Source: Hyalella azteca (taxonomy: Eukaryota > Arthropoda > Malacostraca > Amphipoda > Hyalellidae). Taken from it: DNA of 64,000 nucleotides. A program made the translations under genes and the position numbers. Positions 12,927 through 26,800 of the stretch are shown in pieces; the first letter of the stretch is position 1, and every line of letters starts with the position of its first letter. The notes beneath the pieces are model-generated. The model did no database searches. It was not told the origin of the DNA and saw only the letters and a list, made by a program, of their open reading frames with translations. The DNA is taken from positions 186,001-250,000 of the forward strand of contig NW_025937306.1 in NCBI RefSeq assembly GCF_000764305.2. Direction: 5' to 3'.

Positions 12927-13539
12927 TTTATTGCCTTCTTATTACAAACGAAATTTTACAATAGAGCCCCTGAACTAATAACGAGAGAGGAGAGTGTCTA
13001 ATTTTTTTAAATGAAGCAAATCGTCCATTATGTCATTTCTAGCACGCCGCAGAGACCTGGTATTTATTATCTCGATCTTTGGATTTCAGCGGCGTAAAGA
13101 TACAATGAATAATACTGTAAAATTGCCTCCCAATATAATAACGAGCATTGGTTTCCTGTTAACGATTTATTAAGCGAACAACGTTCCTAAACCAAGGGAA
13201 GTGTTGATAATAAAGAAAGTAATCCATTCGAACTGACATCAATAAATATGGAATAATTATTTCGAGTATTTGTCAAATTAGTAACAAAAATCATTACCTC
13301 ATTTGCCCCATACATGATAAGATCTTCCGGAGTGCCTGAGATAAAAAAAACATTTGTCCGCTGAGTTATAATTTATCAACGTTTAATCCGTTGACATCGA
13401 ATCCAATAAAGATATTCTCATTTCAATCTAAAAAAAATTATGGTCCTCTTCACTTCGTCGGAGATCATTAACATGACATCGTAGTGAGCAAAGCAACCGA
13501 CACAGTTGAGCGCGCGACGTCTGCAAAATGAGGACGGTT
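12927..13539. other. Non-coding, nothing assigned
   Basis: AT-rich sequence without long open frames, recognisable repeats or RNA genes. Confidence 0.3.
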
Positions 13540-13800
13540 GCCCACGCAATCATGGCAGCCGAGACCAGCGACAGTCGGTCATAGCAGCAGGTCATAATTT
13601 TATCTTATTAGGTGACAGTTGGATCGAGCAGACGTACGATGTTACCGAGACCAGCGACAGTCGATCAGAACGGTAGGCTTTAATTTAACTTAATGTCGGG
13701 TTGAGTAAATGTTCGATCCCACAGAGTCCAGCGACAGTCAGACATGGCAGTGGGCGGACAGTCTAGGTTAGTAATGAACAGTCAATCTCATCAGGTGGCG
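13540..13800 (+). repeat. Degenerate ~80-bp tandem repeat, about three copies
   Basis: A core GAGACCAGCGACAGTC recurs at 13561, 13647 and (diverged) 13724, each followed by related sequence. The 86- and 77-bp spacing indicates a decayed minisatellite directly before the 24-bp array. Confidence 0.65.
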
Positions 13801-13897
13801 ATACTAGCAGCAGGCAACCAATCTAATTGAGTCAATCGAATCACACCGAGAAGGCTGTGTTAAATTCGCCTGAGCAAGTTACCATAAGAACGAACAG

Positions 13898-14112
13898 AAG
13901 ACGGTCGATTCGACTGAGCAGACGATGGCCGATCTGACTGAGCAGGCGATGGCCGATCTGACTGAGCAGGCGATGGCCGATCTGACTGAGCAGACGATGG
14001 CCGATCAGACTGAGCAGGCGACGGCCGATCTGACTGAGCAGACGATGGCCGATCTGACTGAGCAGACGATAGCCGATGTGACTGAGCAGGCGACGGCCGA
14101 TCTGACTGAGCA
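13898..14112 (+). repeat. 24-bp minisatellite, eight copies plus one degenerate
   Basis: Eight 24-bp units run from 13921 to 14112 (GACGATGGCCGATCTGACTG plus AGCA), preceded by a partial copy at 13898-13920. Because 24 is a multiple of three, both strands stay open: plus reads MADLTEQA repeats, minus reads LLSQIGHR repeats. I regard these as by-products of the repeat, since no splice context or conserved flank supports a gene. Confidence 0.9.
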
Positions 14113-17100
14113 GGCGGCGGAGCGCCTCTGCCGCGCTGTAGCCCACAGCTGGAGGGCAGGCAGACCGCTGCTCCAGCTACTAGTTTTTATATAAGTGTTC
14201 TTCTAGAGCATACTAGTTCATCTTTTATACTGTCTACTAGTTCAGCCGTTTCACTAGTTCACCTAATTGAGGGAATAACGCAGTAGGTAAGTATTTTCAA
14301 ACCACCCGGAGCAACTGGATTTAGTTTAAAAATGAATCCAATATTCTAGATTCTCTGAAACTACAATGTGGGAAAAATTAAGATAATTAGGTTAGGAATA
14401 TATTTAAAATTCATGTACTTGATTTGGGTTCAACTGGGATACGAATGAACCGCCTCCTTAAATCTAATGCCGACATCGATACATTTAAGTAAGAAGTGGC
14501 CTAATTATATCTCAAACAAAATCACTCGTCCGCAAAAGTAACAACGGAATTCATTAAAACGCAAACTAGAGTATTAACTAATTGAAGAGATCCTATTGAA
14601 TTCACGGTTGAAAGGATTTCTCCACCTTTAAAATATTTTAATATTGATTTATCGAGTTGTCTTACTTGTCAATTGGTTAATTGAAATCCTGAGCATTTTT
14701 CCACGTAAGTTGAATCCCTCCCATTAATGTACGCTTGTTCTCATTTATGGCTGTGTGAGTTGCTTGTTTTTATGTGCGCTGGTGTGAACGTATCACGCGA
14801 TGTTCAACATGTCAACAATCTGCATCCTGTTTTCACTTAGCCCAGGATGAATGAGAAACGCAAATTGGATTTGTTTTTTTTTTTTGTTTGTTTTTTTTTT
14901 TACGAGCAACAGTTTGAACCAATTTAAGAGTTCAAAAATATTTATAAACGATATTTAGATTTTAACGTTAAAACCTCTTCTTAGGATTGTATAGTAGCTT
15001 TGTTGAATTGTAGGTTGGAAATTTTTACTGTCCATAATATGGGTCTCCTAGAAATGCGGCTTGAAATTAATTTTTAACCCCGCAATAAACACGAGATCTT
15101 AAGGCATCTGTCTCTTCGAACATCGATAGATAAAATTTTAATTTCGTTAACAGTTTTCCTTGAGACTTGACATCTCTGGTTTACCTTGTCGGTCTTCTCA
15201 ATAATATAAATGGTGATTTTTCCCAAATTCAATTATGCACGACACTTTACAGGGTTTCGTTTGTTTGCTGGAGTTGGGCACATCTATCGACGTAACGGAT
15301 CGCTCGAAGCGCCAACGTTTAGGGTCGATGTCAGTTAGTTTTGTGAAGAAAACTGATGGATTTGTAGACCGCAAATTGGAACGATCCAGCGATAAATAAC
15401 GTTTATAGCGCGCCATTAAAAGAAGGCAGCGGAGATGAATTTCGCATCACGAGAATTCATTGCTAAAATGGAAGAAAAAGCGTCACCTCGATGAATTTTC
15501 CTGGACGCAAAAATATCAGAATAATCATCAAGTGTTTTTTCAACGAATTACAAGCCCGCATTGAATAAAATAATGTACCTGGCTGGCTTCGATTAAAAGT
15601 TATGCTGTGAATTTGGGAACTGTTTTTGATTAGCATTCAGTTCCGAATCATGCTTAAAAATTAGTACTCTTAATTAACTAGTATTGAATCTTCCGGCCCT
15701 GCATCAATAGTTTCTCAACCTGAATATACTGTGTAAACAAATTTATCATCTCTGATTTATTTTAATGTCCCTAACTTGAAACGCAGTGACATGAGCATCT
15801 CGGTGCGAACCATCATAAGATGATCGACAAACCAGAACAACACAACATGGCGTCAGGTCGTCAATAGATGAACCGTCATTGAGAACCAAAGGCTGCGATG
15901 TTAACTCTGTACGCGACATGGCTCCTCGTTCATCACTCCCAAACAATTGAAACAAAGTAACGGCCTTCTTGTGAGGCGAGTATTATCTCAGTTCTACGAG
16001 TTCTGAGAACTCGTTGTTGAGATGAATGGCCCTATGTCTTTTGAAGCGCTTCTCTTTCGCTTAAAAAATAATTAATCCTGCTGTGCACCGGACGTCATAG
16101 GATGCAAGACAAGAACATGGACTCTTTCATATTTTAACAACAGTTTTAAATTTCAAGGAACAATTCAGTACTTTTTTTGTTTTACATCACATCAGAAGGC
16201 AAGAAGAAACGATTTCAAATTCATCTCCTTTCTAGGTTCAAGCTGCATCTGTTAACCTGTAATACAGAACATTTATCTAATGACACAAAAAAACTAACCT
16301 CAATCACACAAATTATATTACTAAAGCCTTCACAGATCCTAACTACCCTTCAGCTTTCTACTTGCGTCACTAGTCTCACTAGTCTCCTGCAAATGCCACA
16401 GTAAACGTCCTAGAACTCGGTACAAATTTAAATAACCTCAAATAACATCAAGAAAAATAAATAACATCAAATTTCAATATCATTAATAATTATAAAATCA
16501 GATTATTATTAGGCTATCGAACATAAATTACATGCAATGGAACACTGACGGCTTGCTAGTCACGCATGCTAAAAAAAAATCTTATTTCCATAAAACAAAT
16601 TTTACGAGCAAAGACTTCAACGCTGCAGATGAGAAGCGTCGCATCGAGAAGCACGTGCCATCAATTATTATTTTTGTAAGAAAATCCTCGACCGCGCGAG
16701 ATTAACGCTACGTAATTCTATGCCTGGGTAGTCGATTCAGCTCTGCTCCATAATTACTACAATGCCCTAGTCTCTTAAACATAGCCTATGCAAAAGAATC
16801 ATGACTATAGTCTATCCAATGACGTATAGATTCATGCAGCATGAATCATAATCATGAAATCATTACGGGACTATAAATCTATCTTTGATCATGTGACTAT
16901 AGCACGAGCTAAATAATTACAATCAATATTTCTAGCTAAACACTCAAGAAATAGTAATTCAAATGAACAAGGTCAAAATGCTTTAACTCTTCGTTCATGC
17001 CACCCAAGTTCCAATAATAAATCCGACACAGTTGTTAGGCAGCACTCAACCCATGTACCATACGTCGCAACGCACGCGTGTAATCATGAGAAGAAGATGC

Positions 17101-20100
17101 ATTTCACCACCTCAAGTGAAAGCATTTTGGGATGAGTGCCCCCTAACATCCTCCGTTTTAAAAGCCAGCAATCACGGACACTTTTACACGAGTCACGACT
17201 TACCCATAAAAATGCTTTCCAAGATGTGCTTCACAGGCATAGCACGTAAGGTAAAATGAAGAATTTTAAGTAGCTCGCTACATTCTGACCACGCACGTCA
17301 ATTTGCATCATTTTTATTAAAATAATAAGCCAAACAATTAAAAGCTCTCGAAATTTATCTAGCAACTCCAAAAATATATCTAATTAGGGGTTTCTGAACT
17401 AAATCCAGCACTGATCAGTTAAATAAGTTCAAATACGTCACAACTCGAAATTTTATTGTTACTCTGCAAGCATCCTGACAACAACCATGGCTGCAGGCGA
17501 ATTAGCGTTTGACTTCAAGTTTGAGCAGTTTAAATTTCTAATAACCCAATCTCAAATGACTTTATTTCATATCGATACGGCACCATATCAAGCCTGCATT
17601 TCTTCTTGGTCTTATGAATTGTGGAGGTCCATCAGTACTGAAAAGTCGGATGGTGATCGCCGCCCTTTGACCCGTGGGCATGTTGCCTGACCCCCCAACA
17701 AAACCATCTGTCATGCAGGGTTCACGGCAAGCTCGTAAATAAACAACAGTAGCTAGTGTACGTGAGCGAAACTGGACACATTTTCAATCTGAAGCATGTT
17801 ATTCAAGCAAAAAGTATTTCCTAATCAAGTTCCTAATAAATGCCCATTAGAAATATAGTTTGCCTTGAATATTATTAAAATCACATAAATGTACTCGCTT
17901 CATCCTCTACAAGGTTTAATTTAAGATTACGAATTATCCAGACAATAATGCATGTCAAATTCGCTACACAGAATGCATGGGCACAATTGTTGTGCACAGT
18001 CGCACTATTACATTGTTCATCGGTAGATCTTATACTAACATCTTTAATTTGTCTTCATTATTTTAAATCTCGCCACGACGGACGCACTTAATATTCAATG
18101 TCTGTCTTCAAAGTCACGTTATGAAGACGCGCTCGAGTTGCCTAATCCAGTGAAATTGTGTGAGCTGGTGAAAGTAGAGCGATGAAAATAGTCACCTTCC
18201 TGAGACATATGTGCAAGTCTTGACTCGCACCAGTACGCAATATGTAACAGTAGATTTACAGTAAGCACCGTAAATCTCAGATAATTTTTGTCGATTACTT
18301 TACACTTATCATTCGAAAAACCAACGTAATCATCCTTCAGAATCTTTGCTCATGTCTTGAGAACCCAATTGCTTTTTAGGGGTCTACCCATGTCTCTTTA
18401 AGGAAATATCTCGCTCCGCGCGAAGCACGAGAATCGGCTAATGACGCTGAGGAAATGTGCTCTACTTGTTGCGTTCGAGAATGCAAGTGTCTTCAGTATC
18501 ATTCCGTTATTAATATAAAGCCTTCGCAAAAGGCAGCACGGTGATCAAGCAACATTGAGTTAGGTGAGTGAGGGGCCTGAAGCATGGGTGGCTGCTATAG
18601 GTGTAGCACGGGTCGGCCATGACCCATCAAAACGTAGTCAGTGATTCGCTCAAGCGTGCAAATACGCAAATGAACTTGGAGTGAATCTCACCTGCGCCGG
18701 CTGTATCTATCCCCTGGAACGTAACGCTGAGCTAACAGCTCTCCATGAAAATAACTAATAAATGATTAAACACCGTGAAGACCCAGGCTAATAAGAAGTT
18801 GTTTCACAACCAACTTTGCCAATCACGGACCAGGATCCAAATAAGGACAATTCTGATATATAATTAGAGTTTCTATCTTTTATAAAAGTGTTAAAAAAAA
18901 CTCAGAGAAATTAATTCAGATATCAAGAATGATCCCCTGAAAGTTGGCAGAAAAAGTCTTTGAGAAAATAACGTGCCTTGTGAACGGATTTCGATGTAGA
19001 GCAGAATTTCTGATGCACAGGGAAAGCATTACTATCGAATTTAAATTTATTTCAGAGACTATATATATATAAGTAGATTTAGGAAAATAGATAATATGCT
19101 TTTTACTGTTGAAAGTGTAACTAATGCATATACGACTATAAGTAGCTGTTGGTCAGTAATGCTCAGTAACAGCTTTGACACTGAGTGTGAGTGAGATCAG
19201 TATTGCCCGCCAAGCGCACTTGACCTGAGCGGGGGGGAGGGGGGAGGAGGAGATCCGCCGCCCCATGCTTGCCGCTGAAGGCCGCGCGATATCCAAAACT
19301 ATAAAGGGGATCCTGCTGGAACTTGTTAGTCGGGTTCATCTCGTCCATTGGAGAGCTATCGAGAACAACGGATGAAAACGTAACGGCTTTACGTTAAATT
19401 GTGAATGTTATCTTCATGCTGCATACTAAACCTCAGTCAACAGAAACCGTTCAAGAATCTTGGCCGTTTACGAAAGTTCATAAATAGCTTGTGCAAATTT
19501 AAAAGAGGTTGCATCTTGCAAAAAAAATATTATTTGTTCCATCTCTCTCGTTCAATTTGATTCATTTTAGCGGCAGGAAGTTGAAATTCTTGTAGTTATG
19601 ATACATAACTGCCAGCAAATTAAAGTTAAACTAATGATCCAACGAGGCTTAGGTTGTCCCGTGTATGAGCGTAGACACACAATGGTAATCAATTCAGCAA
19701 GCATGAACAAAGCAATGCTTTGATAACTAAAATAAACGATCTTGTATAATTTAGAATTGCAATGAATCGATTTTGGCCAGTCAGGGTTTGTCTGCGATGC
19801 ATGGAAGTCATGCTGCAACAGCTGAGTGATAGAGGCAGGTATTTGGGACTCCACCCAGATCTGGATCATCTAAGCCTAGTAATACGGCATGAATGTCGAC
19901 ATTAAATTCAACTCCTCAACGCAGACTTCGAAAATAATACGTGCAAATTCTTCTACTTATTCTTCATGGCAAATTAGAGCTGCGCATTCGATGATATGTA
20001 ATTAATTGAGGAGGGAGACATTCACTTCTCACTTATACGTAAAAAAAACTCTTCAAAAGTGAAAAAGACATTACCCTCAACTTCCATTAAAAAAGACGTC

Positions 20101-22256
20101 TTCGAAAACAAAACGTGGGCAAACTGTTGGATGCTTATTTAATGGAGAGAATGTGTAGTTAAAGCGGCAAACGTAATTCTATTCTGATAACAATTATTCT
20201 ATGAGGATTGAAAACACCCGACTTTTTTCGCAGTAAATTAATGTAATTTTTACCGGTTCCCTCTACTAGTGATGCAATTCTACCTCGAAAACGATCTGTT
20301 GAGGCACATTTTTGTAGCTGTAGATGGACGGATCCGCCCCCACTACCAAGTCCAGAGCATAAAAAACGTATACTAAAATTGCAGCTTCTCTAGATGGCAT
20401 CACTGAGGAATTCCCTCAAGGCCGGCAACATTTTACACGACATGAGCTAAAATATTAAGGTGTTCAGCTTCTCTGCCTCTTGTTCTAGTCATAAATCTGT
20501 ATGAAAACGCATTTTAATACAAACGTTACCTAGAATTGATAAAATATTCATCAAATTTCGATTAAATTTTAACTTACTTAAAATATGGTGCCGGAGTCAG
20601 AGTTATACAACGGAAGCAACAGCAACGCTGGATACGGTCAACAGCCGGCCACTTTTCTCGATCGCACGCCCACTAGGCCCGCTCATATGAAGACTTCAGA
20701 AAATTCACAGCCGGTTCATCGATGGCCGACGGAAAAAAAGTCCGTTTATAATACGACTTCCCGGGTAACAAAGATTCTTGGAACTCTAGCCTCCCATTGT
20801 ATTTTTGAAGAAATAATACACGGTTTAAGTTAACTCAACGGCCATACTGACAACCTAAATGTATTTGGATACCTTTGCAGCAAAGTAGTTGAAGTCGTGA
20901 TCGGGAAAATTTCGGAAAAATTAAATCTACAAAATACTTCTTATTATAGTCTTAATAGTTTTCTCATTCCAGTAACTGATTTCACATTTCGATAGCAATC
21001 TTTATTGATGAAATACAAAATTCGAAAATTCCAATCAGAACACTTGATTTTGACAGCAATAACATGCATAGCCAACAAAACGATGCAACGCCCCACACCA
21101 CGTCTGTCACCGACAACTTACAATACAGTGGCAATAAAACCAAAGTAAATTCTAGGAGTAAACTTGATTTAGAATCTTGCTTTTACTCAGTGTCCAATGG
21201 CACTCAATTACCTTAAGCGGCTTCAATGAAGCTGCTTATCATTTTTCTTGACCTACCTCATTCCTCACATCTGCTGATTCATCACAGTTGAACCCTCGCA
21301 GGACTAGAAAGCGGCATGAAAAATATTTTAAGTGGACTTCATCAACATGCGATACGGTATGTTCAAGCGAAGTTTTTCAGATGCTCTTAACCATGCCCAA
21401 GCATGAAAACGCTCTAACGTTTACAACGCACATTTCTTGACTGCTACCTAACTCAATCGACAACATTACAGTGAAAAATTCGGCTCTTTTACAGCCTTTT
21501 GGAATAACCACAATGTTTCGGAAACCGACAGCATGAAAAGTAGTTCATTTAGTAGCCAATATTCATTTATTATTATTCGTAAATGTTTATTGGGAAAGCT
21601 TATGACAAGATGCCAGGTAAACTGAGGTAATTCTACAGATCTGACAAGAGGGACAAAATTTCACGCAAATAGCAAGATTAGACATTACTGCAAAGATTCC
21701 AGGTGATTGGAAAGTATTTTCTATAACAATATTTACATAGGGGCAATATATGAATGATAACAGTTAAATTATACATTTCGACTTAATTGCATGAGACGGA
21801 TGTAAATAGAAGTCAAATATCTCAAGTAATCAATAAAAGCAAATGTTTCAACTTCTTGGCCTCACCAATTAATTGAAATAGTGAACACAATATGATTCTT
21901 GACTATCTGCTTACAAAGGCATAGTAAATATCAGCCCTCTATTGAATCTCACGCAGTTTCATCGACCAGTCGCAAGATAAGACATAAGCGGGAAATCCAA
22001 TCGCTTCACACAGTCTTGTCAAGAGGTCAGCAATCAGCGAACATATAAATAACTGGGCGACAATTATCAGACAAGTTGCGAACATACGAAAAACTGAGCG
22101 ATAATTCTCGTACAAGTCGTTTCCATAACCCGTGTTCCCGTTAGCCAAGGAACACAGCTTGCATGCGTTCGTTTCTCCAGAACCCAACTGCTGTCGGGGG
22201 CATTGGCCGTGGGCATGCGTGTGGGCACGAACAACAAAACTTATTCGTGTGGGAAT
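14113..22256. other. Long gene-poor stretch
   Basis: No supported gene. Items visible: four ACTAGT hexamers in 80 bp (14179, 14212, 14236, 14253), a poly-T tract at about 14873-14901 and a G-run on the plus strand at 19231-19250 that could form a G-quadruplex. Open frames of 60-100 codons here have no recognisable protein character, apart from a weak candidate at 20585. Confidence 0.4.
20585..20833 (+). CDS. Weak candidate first exon, unrecognised
   Basis: An ATG-initiated frame of 82 codons begins MVPESELYNGSNSNAGYGQQ, rich in Asn, Gly, Ser and Gln, like the flexible N-terminus of many regulatory proteins. After about 55 codons the composition looks non-coding. I could not place a convincing donor or downstream exon. 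This may be chance. Confidence 0.15.
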   Translation: MVPESELYNGSNSNAGYGQQPATFLDRTPTRPAHMKTSENSQPVHRWPTEKKSVYNTTSRVTKILGTLASHCIFEEIIHGLS

Positions 22257-22566
22257 GACCATGACGGTGATAATACGTGAGGTACGTATTGACCATGACG
22301 GTGATAATACGTGAGGTACGTATTGACCATGACGGTGATAATACGTGAGGTACGTATTGACCATGACGGTGATAATACGTGAGGTACGTAGTGACCATGA
22401 CGGTGATAATACGTGAGGTACGTAGTGACCATGACGGTGATAATACGTGAGGTACGTATTGACCATGACGGTGATAATACGTGAGGTACGTAGTGACCAT
22501 GACGGTGATAATACGTGAGGTACGTATTGACCATAACTGTGATATACAATACTTGAGATAAGTATT
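22257..22566 (+). repeat. 34-bp minisatellite, eight copies plus one diverged
   Basis: Eight copies of a 34-bp unit starting GACCATGACGGTGATAATAC run from 22257 to 22528. A ninth, diverged copy ends near 22566. Copies differ mainly at one site (GTATT or GTAGT before the next GACC). The unit contains no minus-strand stop in any phase. Since 34 is not a multiple of three, three long overlapping minus-strand frames result, each encoding the same 34-residue peptide period. These frames are artefacts of the repeat. Confidence 0.93.
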
Positions 22567-23569
22567 CACAAAGAAAACACGTGCGAAAAAAAGTAAATGT
22601 TCCAAATTCAAAACTTGCTTGGACCAAAGAACTTTATCGGTTAAAGAATACAGTTCAGAGCGATTTACTTATGACTTAATGCCAGAAAATCATTCCGATA
22701 TAAAAAATAAATTATTGTGCGACTACAACAGGAAATTTTGTTTTTTAACAAAAAGCCGGTGCAAGTGGCTTCATTATTTATGAAATCTGAATAACTTCAG
22801 CACTATTCAAGAACATGTCTATCTTCCTTATCTCTATACATCGCCCATGCTCATTGCTCACTCTAGGCTTGCCTGCAAGTTTACCCTAGAATGCTATTGC
22901 CACAGGGCGTTCATGAGGCTCCTAAGGGAATTCATGCGCAGGCGTCAGGGTAACATTTCTTCAAGTCGTGCGCGGCACGAAAGAAGTGATGGTCCAGTAA
23001 TAAGTCTGACTTTCCGCAACGACATGTATACAAATAAGCTGAAAAAAATTTTTTTTTTTTTTTGCAAACTTTCTTTTGCGTTTTTTAATGGGCATGTCGG
23101 GAGATGAATGATGATATGCTCGATCACAGACCATGAAGAAGGTCGAAAAAGTTCGTGCTGAAATTTATTTTTCGGTGATTTATCAACAAGATATATATTT
23201 TTTTCATCAATTTCTACAAATATCTCCGTAGAATATTCCGGTATTCAGTAAATTTTGAATACTAGAAACATTTGTGGCAGTGGCAGCGTACATTTCTGTC
23301 CAAAAATTTCTGTTGTATGAAGGTTCTATACGTTGAAATTTTGGCAAGAATTAATTGATTGACATAATCGATTTGCATGCAAATTTTGTATTTTGTAATA
23401 AAGTTTCGTCATCAAGGCTAAATTTTCGACACATAAAATTGAGCGAACCAAAGCTCCGTCAAAAAATTCGGCAAAATATTTACCATGTCAAATGGAATGC
23501 TGAAGATTCATATGAGCAACCTTCATTATTTCATCAATGATACTTATATGGCAATGACTCTCAGGATGC
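22567..23569. other. Non-coding, nothing assigned
   Basis: AT-rich sequence with a poly-T tract at about 23048-23062. No gene or structured repeat seen. Confidence 0.3.
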
Positions 23570-23855
23570 TGCATTCGGCTTATTTTATCTTGTTAAGAAT
23601 AAGCACCCTAGTATATCATTGTTAAGAAAACGCACCCTAGTATATCATCGTTAATAAAACTCTATGTTTTTTACATTGAATTTTAAATCCTGACAAAAAT
23701 TTATATATACCTACCTACCTGATTTGTGTGTATTATTCATTCAATTCAACTTGTTAAGAATACACACCTCAGTAATGTTCTTGTTAAGAATACGGACCCC
23801 AGTAACGTCAGGGGTGATTATTCTTAAGATCTTAACAAGATTCGGCTTATTTAAT
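23570..23855. repeat. ~30-bp repeats with an inverted copy, bracketed by a short direct repeat
   Basis: Copies of TTGTTAAGAATA followed by CACCCNAGTA-like sequence begin near 23590, 23620, 23750 and 23780, spaced about 30 bp within each pair. An inverted relative (TTCTTAAGATCTTAACAAG) lies at 23821. ATTCGGCTTATTT occurs at both ends (about 23573 and 23841). This may be a small mobile element or a local duplication. Confidence 0.6.
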
Positions 23856-26800
23856 TACATCATCAGCTCATGTGAATTCGAACGAAGGAAAACTACGACG
23901 ATAATCATACGAAGAAAAATGTAAAAATGTTCTCATTAATCAAATCATTAAGCCTGATATCACAAAACTATGGGTAGACCAGCCTTGAAAAAAATCATAT
24001 CTAAATAATCCACGAAACTACAGTGAGTACAGTCCTCGTGAGCAGCTTTCTCCTTCTAAAGAGAAGCTCAAACATGATCTGCAAGACGCTGGGAGCCTGG
24101 GATGACCAATCCGGTCATGGCGCGCGACATATGGCAGCGAGCAGACGCGCAGCTATGCGGGTGCACTCCAGTGCCAGGCATCACAAAGGACCTTGTGCAT
24201 CACTAAAGTTCTCTGGTTCAAATGACGAGTAATGTAGCATCAGGGTTATTTTTGGTAGCGTGCAGGGTATTGGTTGCACACCATGCTACTTGATGAATAA
24301 ATCGTAAACAAGCTACGCGGCAAACGCGGAGCTTTTCCTAAGTTTGCTCCCTCCCTCTACAGCTGACAAAACTTGAGTCATGCCAGAGGCTGATATAAAA
24401 CTTGTGCCATGCCAAAAGCTCTCTGCGAACTTCTGCATAAAAGCAATCATACTGCGTTGCATAAAGGCAGTCTACAGAAATGGGTGCATGCCGGATGCCA
24501 CTTTTGCAGAACTTCACACTCTGGTTGACTGGTTCATATTTTTTTCTAGGTAAGCGCGCTAGAAGGCATATCTATGCCTGTAAAGCAGTGATTTAAAGCC
24601 GCCATATGTCCCCAGCTATCGCTTACGCATGCGCACTTAGCCAAGTCATACTTCGTAGGGCAAGTTCTATTTCGGCCTACAACAAACCAAAGTACACCAA
24701 ACCTAACCTCATAGGCTGTTGGAAGTTAGTCGGGCCCATCGGGGCAAGTAACTAGGTTAGGCCAGAAATTGAGGCAGAATGCAGAACTGCCTGGTTATGA
24801 ACGGCCTCGAGTATTGGCTAAAGACCTGTGTTGAAATTATCAATCATTGTGTCACTGGTCTGAGTTATGGCATTCCAGTGCACTCTGCGACTTATATAGC
24901 TCTAAGACTGAGTGTCTGTAGTTATTGCGTCTATATTGGATGAGCTCTTGAAATTGGATCTTGAAAACAGAGTACTCCGCTGACAAACTGAACTATGAAG
25001 GTACAACAATTAAATTACAACACATGGGACAGCCCAGACAGGAGTCAAGGACAAGTATATAAGCCCGGTTTATTGGTCACAAAAAAAAAATACTACGTTT
25101 CGTTATCCTATCACTCTACGCTTACGAACTAGGCTATTATCGTGTTAAACACTCACATTATAATTTGATGCCCTTCAGCAACACCTTCAGGCTTCAGGCG
25201 ACGATTATTATGCAACTTCCAATAATATTTGGCAGACTTTGGGCACTCATTTTATGTGAACACACACCACACTTTCCGGTACTAAATTAGAGTGTACAAA
25301 TAATTTTTTTCTAAACCAGTTCAATTCGAAAAAAAAAATCTGAAAAAATATCACGAATCTTCTTATCAAGACATGAGCCAGATATTGCAACAATAATAGC
25401 ATAAAATAAACATCTGTTCCGTCCACAAGAAGTTCTTCATTCACTTGACTTCAGTCTTCAGAACGTGGAACCTCTAACGATACCAGACCCTACCCCTCAA
25501 GATCAGGCGATCCAAGAGCCCTTTCACACTCCTCTCCCCACAACAGCCAACGAACTTCTGAGGCTGCGGAGTGCGGTTCCCTCTGCTCTGCATCTGCAGC
25601 TCGACGAGCTCGTAGGTTCGCGTTTGGTGGAGATCAAAAATTAGTTGGGGCAGTACTCGGTTAACGTGTCTTCATCCAAGAACGACTAAACCCCCATTCA
25701 GAAAAATTTCAATCACAGCGTTGTTATTTTCGCAATATCGTAAAGTAATTATTTTTTTTTTGAATCTGTATTTATCTTTGTTATTCTGTTCTTCTGAAAT
25801 TTTTTTAGCTCATCTTTAATTTTCCTTATTTTTCTCGAAAGTTAGTCAGACTTAGGAATTGAGTAAATGGTTCATTGGAGTAAGACGTGTCTGACTGTCT
25901 GTCGTTAGGTAGAATATTTCGATAGGGGTCAGTCAATTAATTATACAGTGGACGCCGAAAGTGGTAGTCATATGTACTCAGTGTAATTAAGTTCATGAGT
26001 TCACCATGCAGTCAGAAAATACTGTGTCTTGTTTTTATCCTCCAAAGGCAGTGTACTAACGAACAATACGATTACATAAGGTTTTTATGAAGTTGTAGCC
26101 ACGTGTAGACTGCGGCTGCGTGTGCGCCACGACAGCGTAGTAATAAAATTTTCAAGTAGGCTATATGGGTCTATTCGTTAATGAATTAGATAATTAAACG
26201 ATGAATGCTCCATATGAAGTTGGATCTCCTCCAAACTCAAGAGATACGTTACTTTACACATGCTTTGTGACTGGTAAAATTTCCAGTATGTGCGTTCAGT
26301 CGCTTCTAACTTAGGTAATTAACACCTTATTATTAACACTATATTATTAACACTTTCCCAAACGAAGTTGGATCTCCAATTAAGCTAGAGAAATATGTTA
26401 ATTTTACGACTGCGAAGTGACTTTAACAAATAGTAGGAACGAGCAAAATTTACCCGGAAAGGCATGACCTTAAAAACTGCCGCGTTAATTCACGAAATTA
26501 TTTTTATTTTTAATAAATGTTTCTTATATCTTCCAGTTTTTTATAGAGCAGCTGTGATCGGAACAGATTACGCTCATGGGTGCAAATCTCCTGGGGAGGT
26601 TTCGTAGTAGGCCTATGCTCCCAAAATTGATCAATAAAGAAGCCAGTTCTAGAAACAATTCATGAACGAAAATTTGTTAGTGTCACCTCCTTACCCATTA
26701 AATTCATATGTATACAATAGGAATTTACGTGACTATTGTTGAACATTAAGTCCTTCCCTCTATGACTGATCGACAAACTACGACCGGGCCCAAATGAAAT

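Noticed and set aside
22257..22566. CRISPR-like array
   Set aside because: Units follow each other directly without unique spacers, and the context is eukaryotic.
21939..22627. Three overlapping minus-strand frames with YYHRHG/HVLSPSW-type repeats
   Set aside because: They are the 34-bp minisatellite read in each phase.
25080..25140. Second hammerhead-like site on the minus strand (contains GAAACGT)
   Set aside because: The CTGATGA element and stem II pairing are missing.
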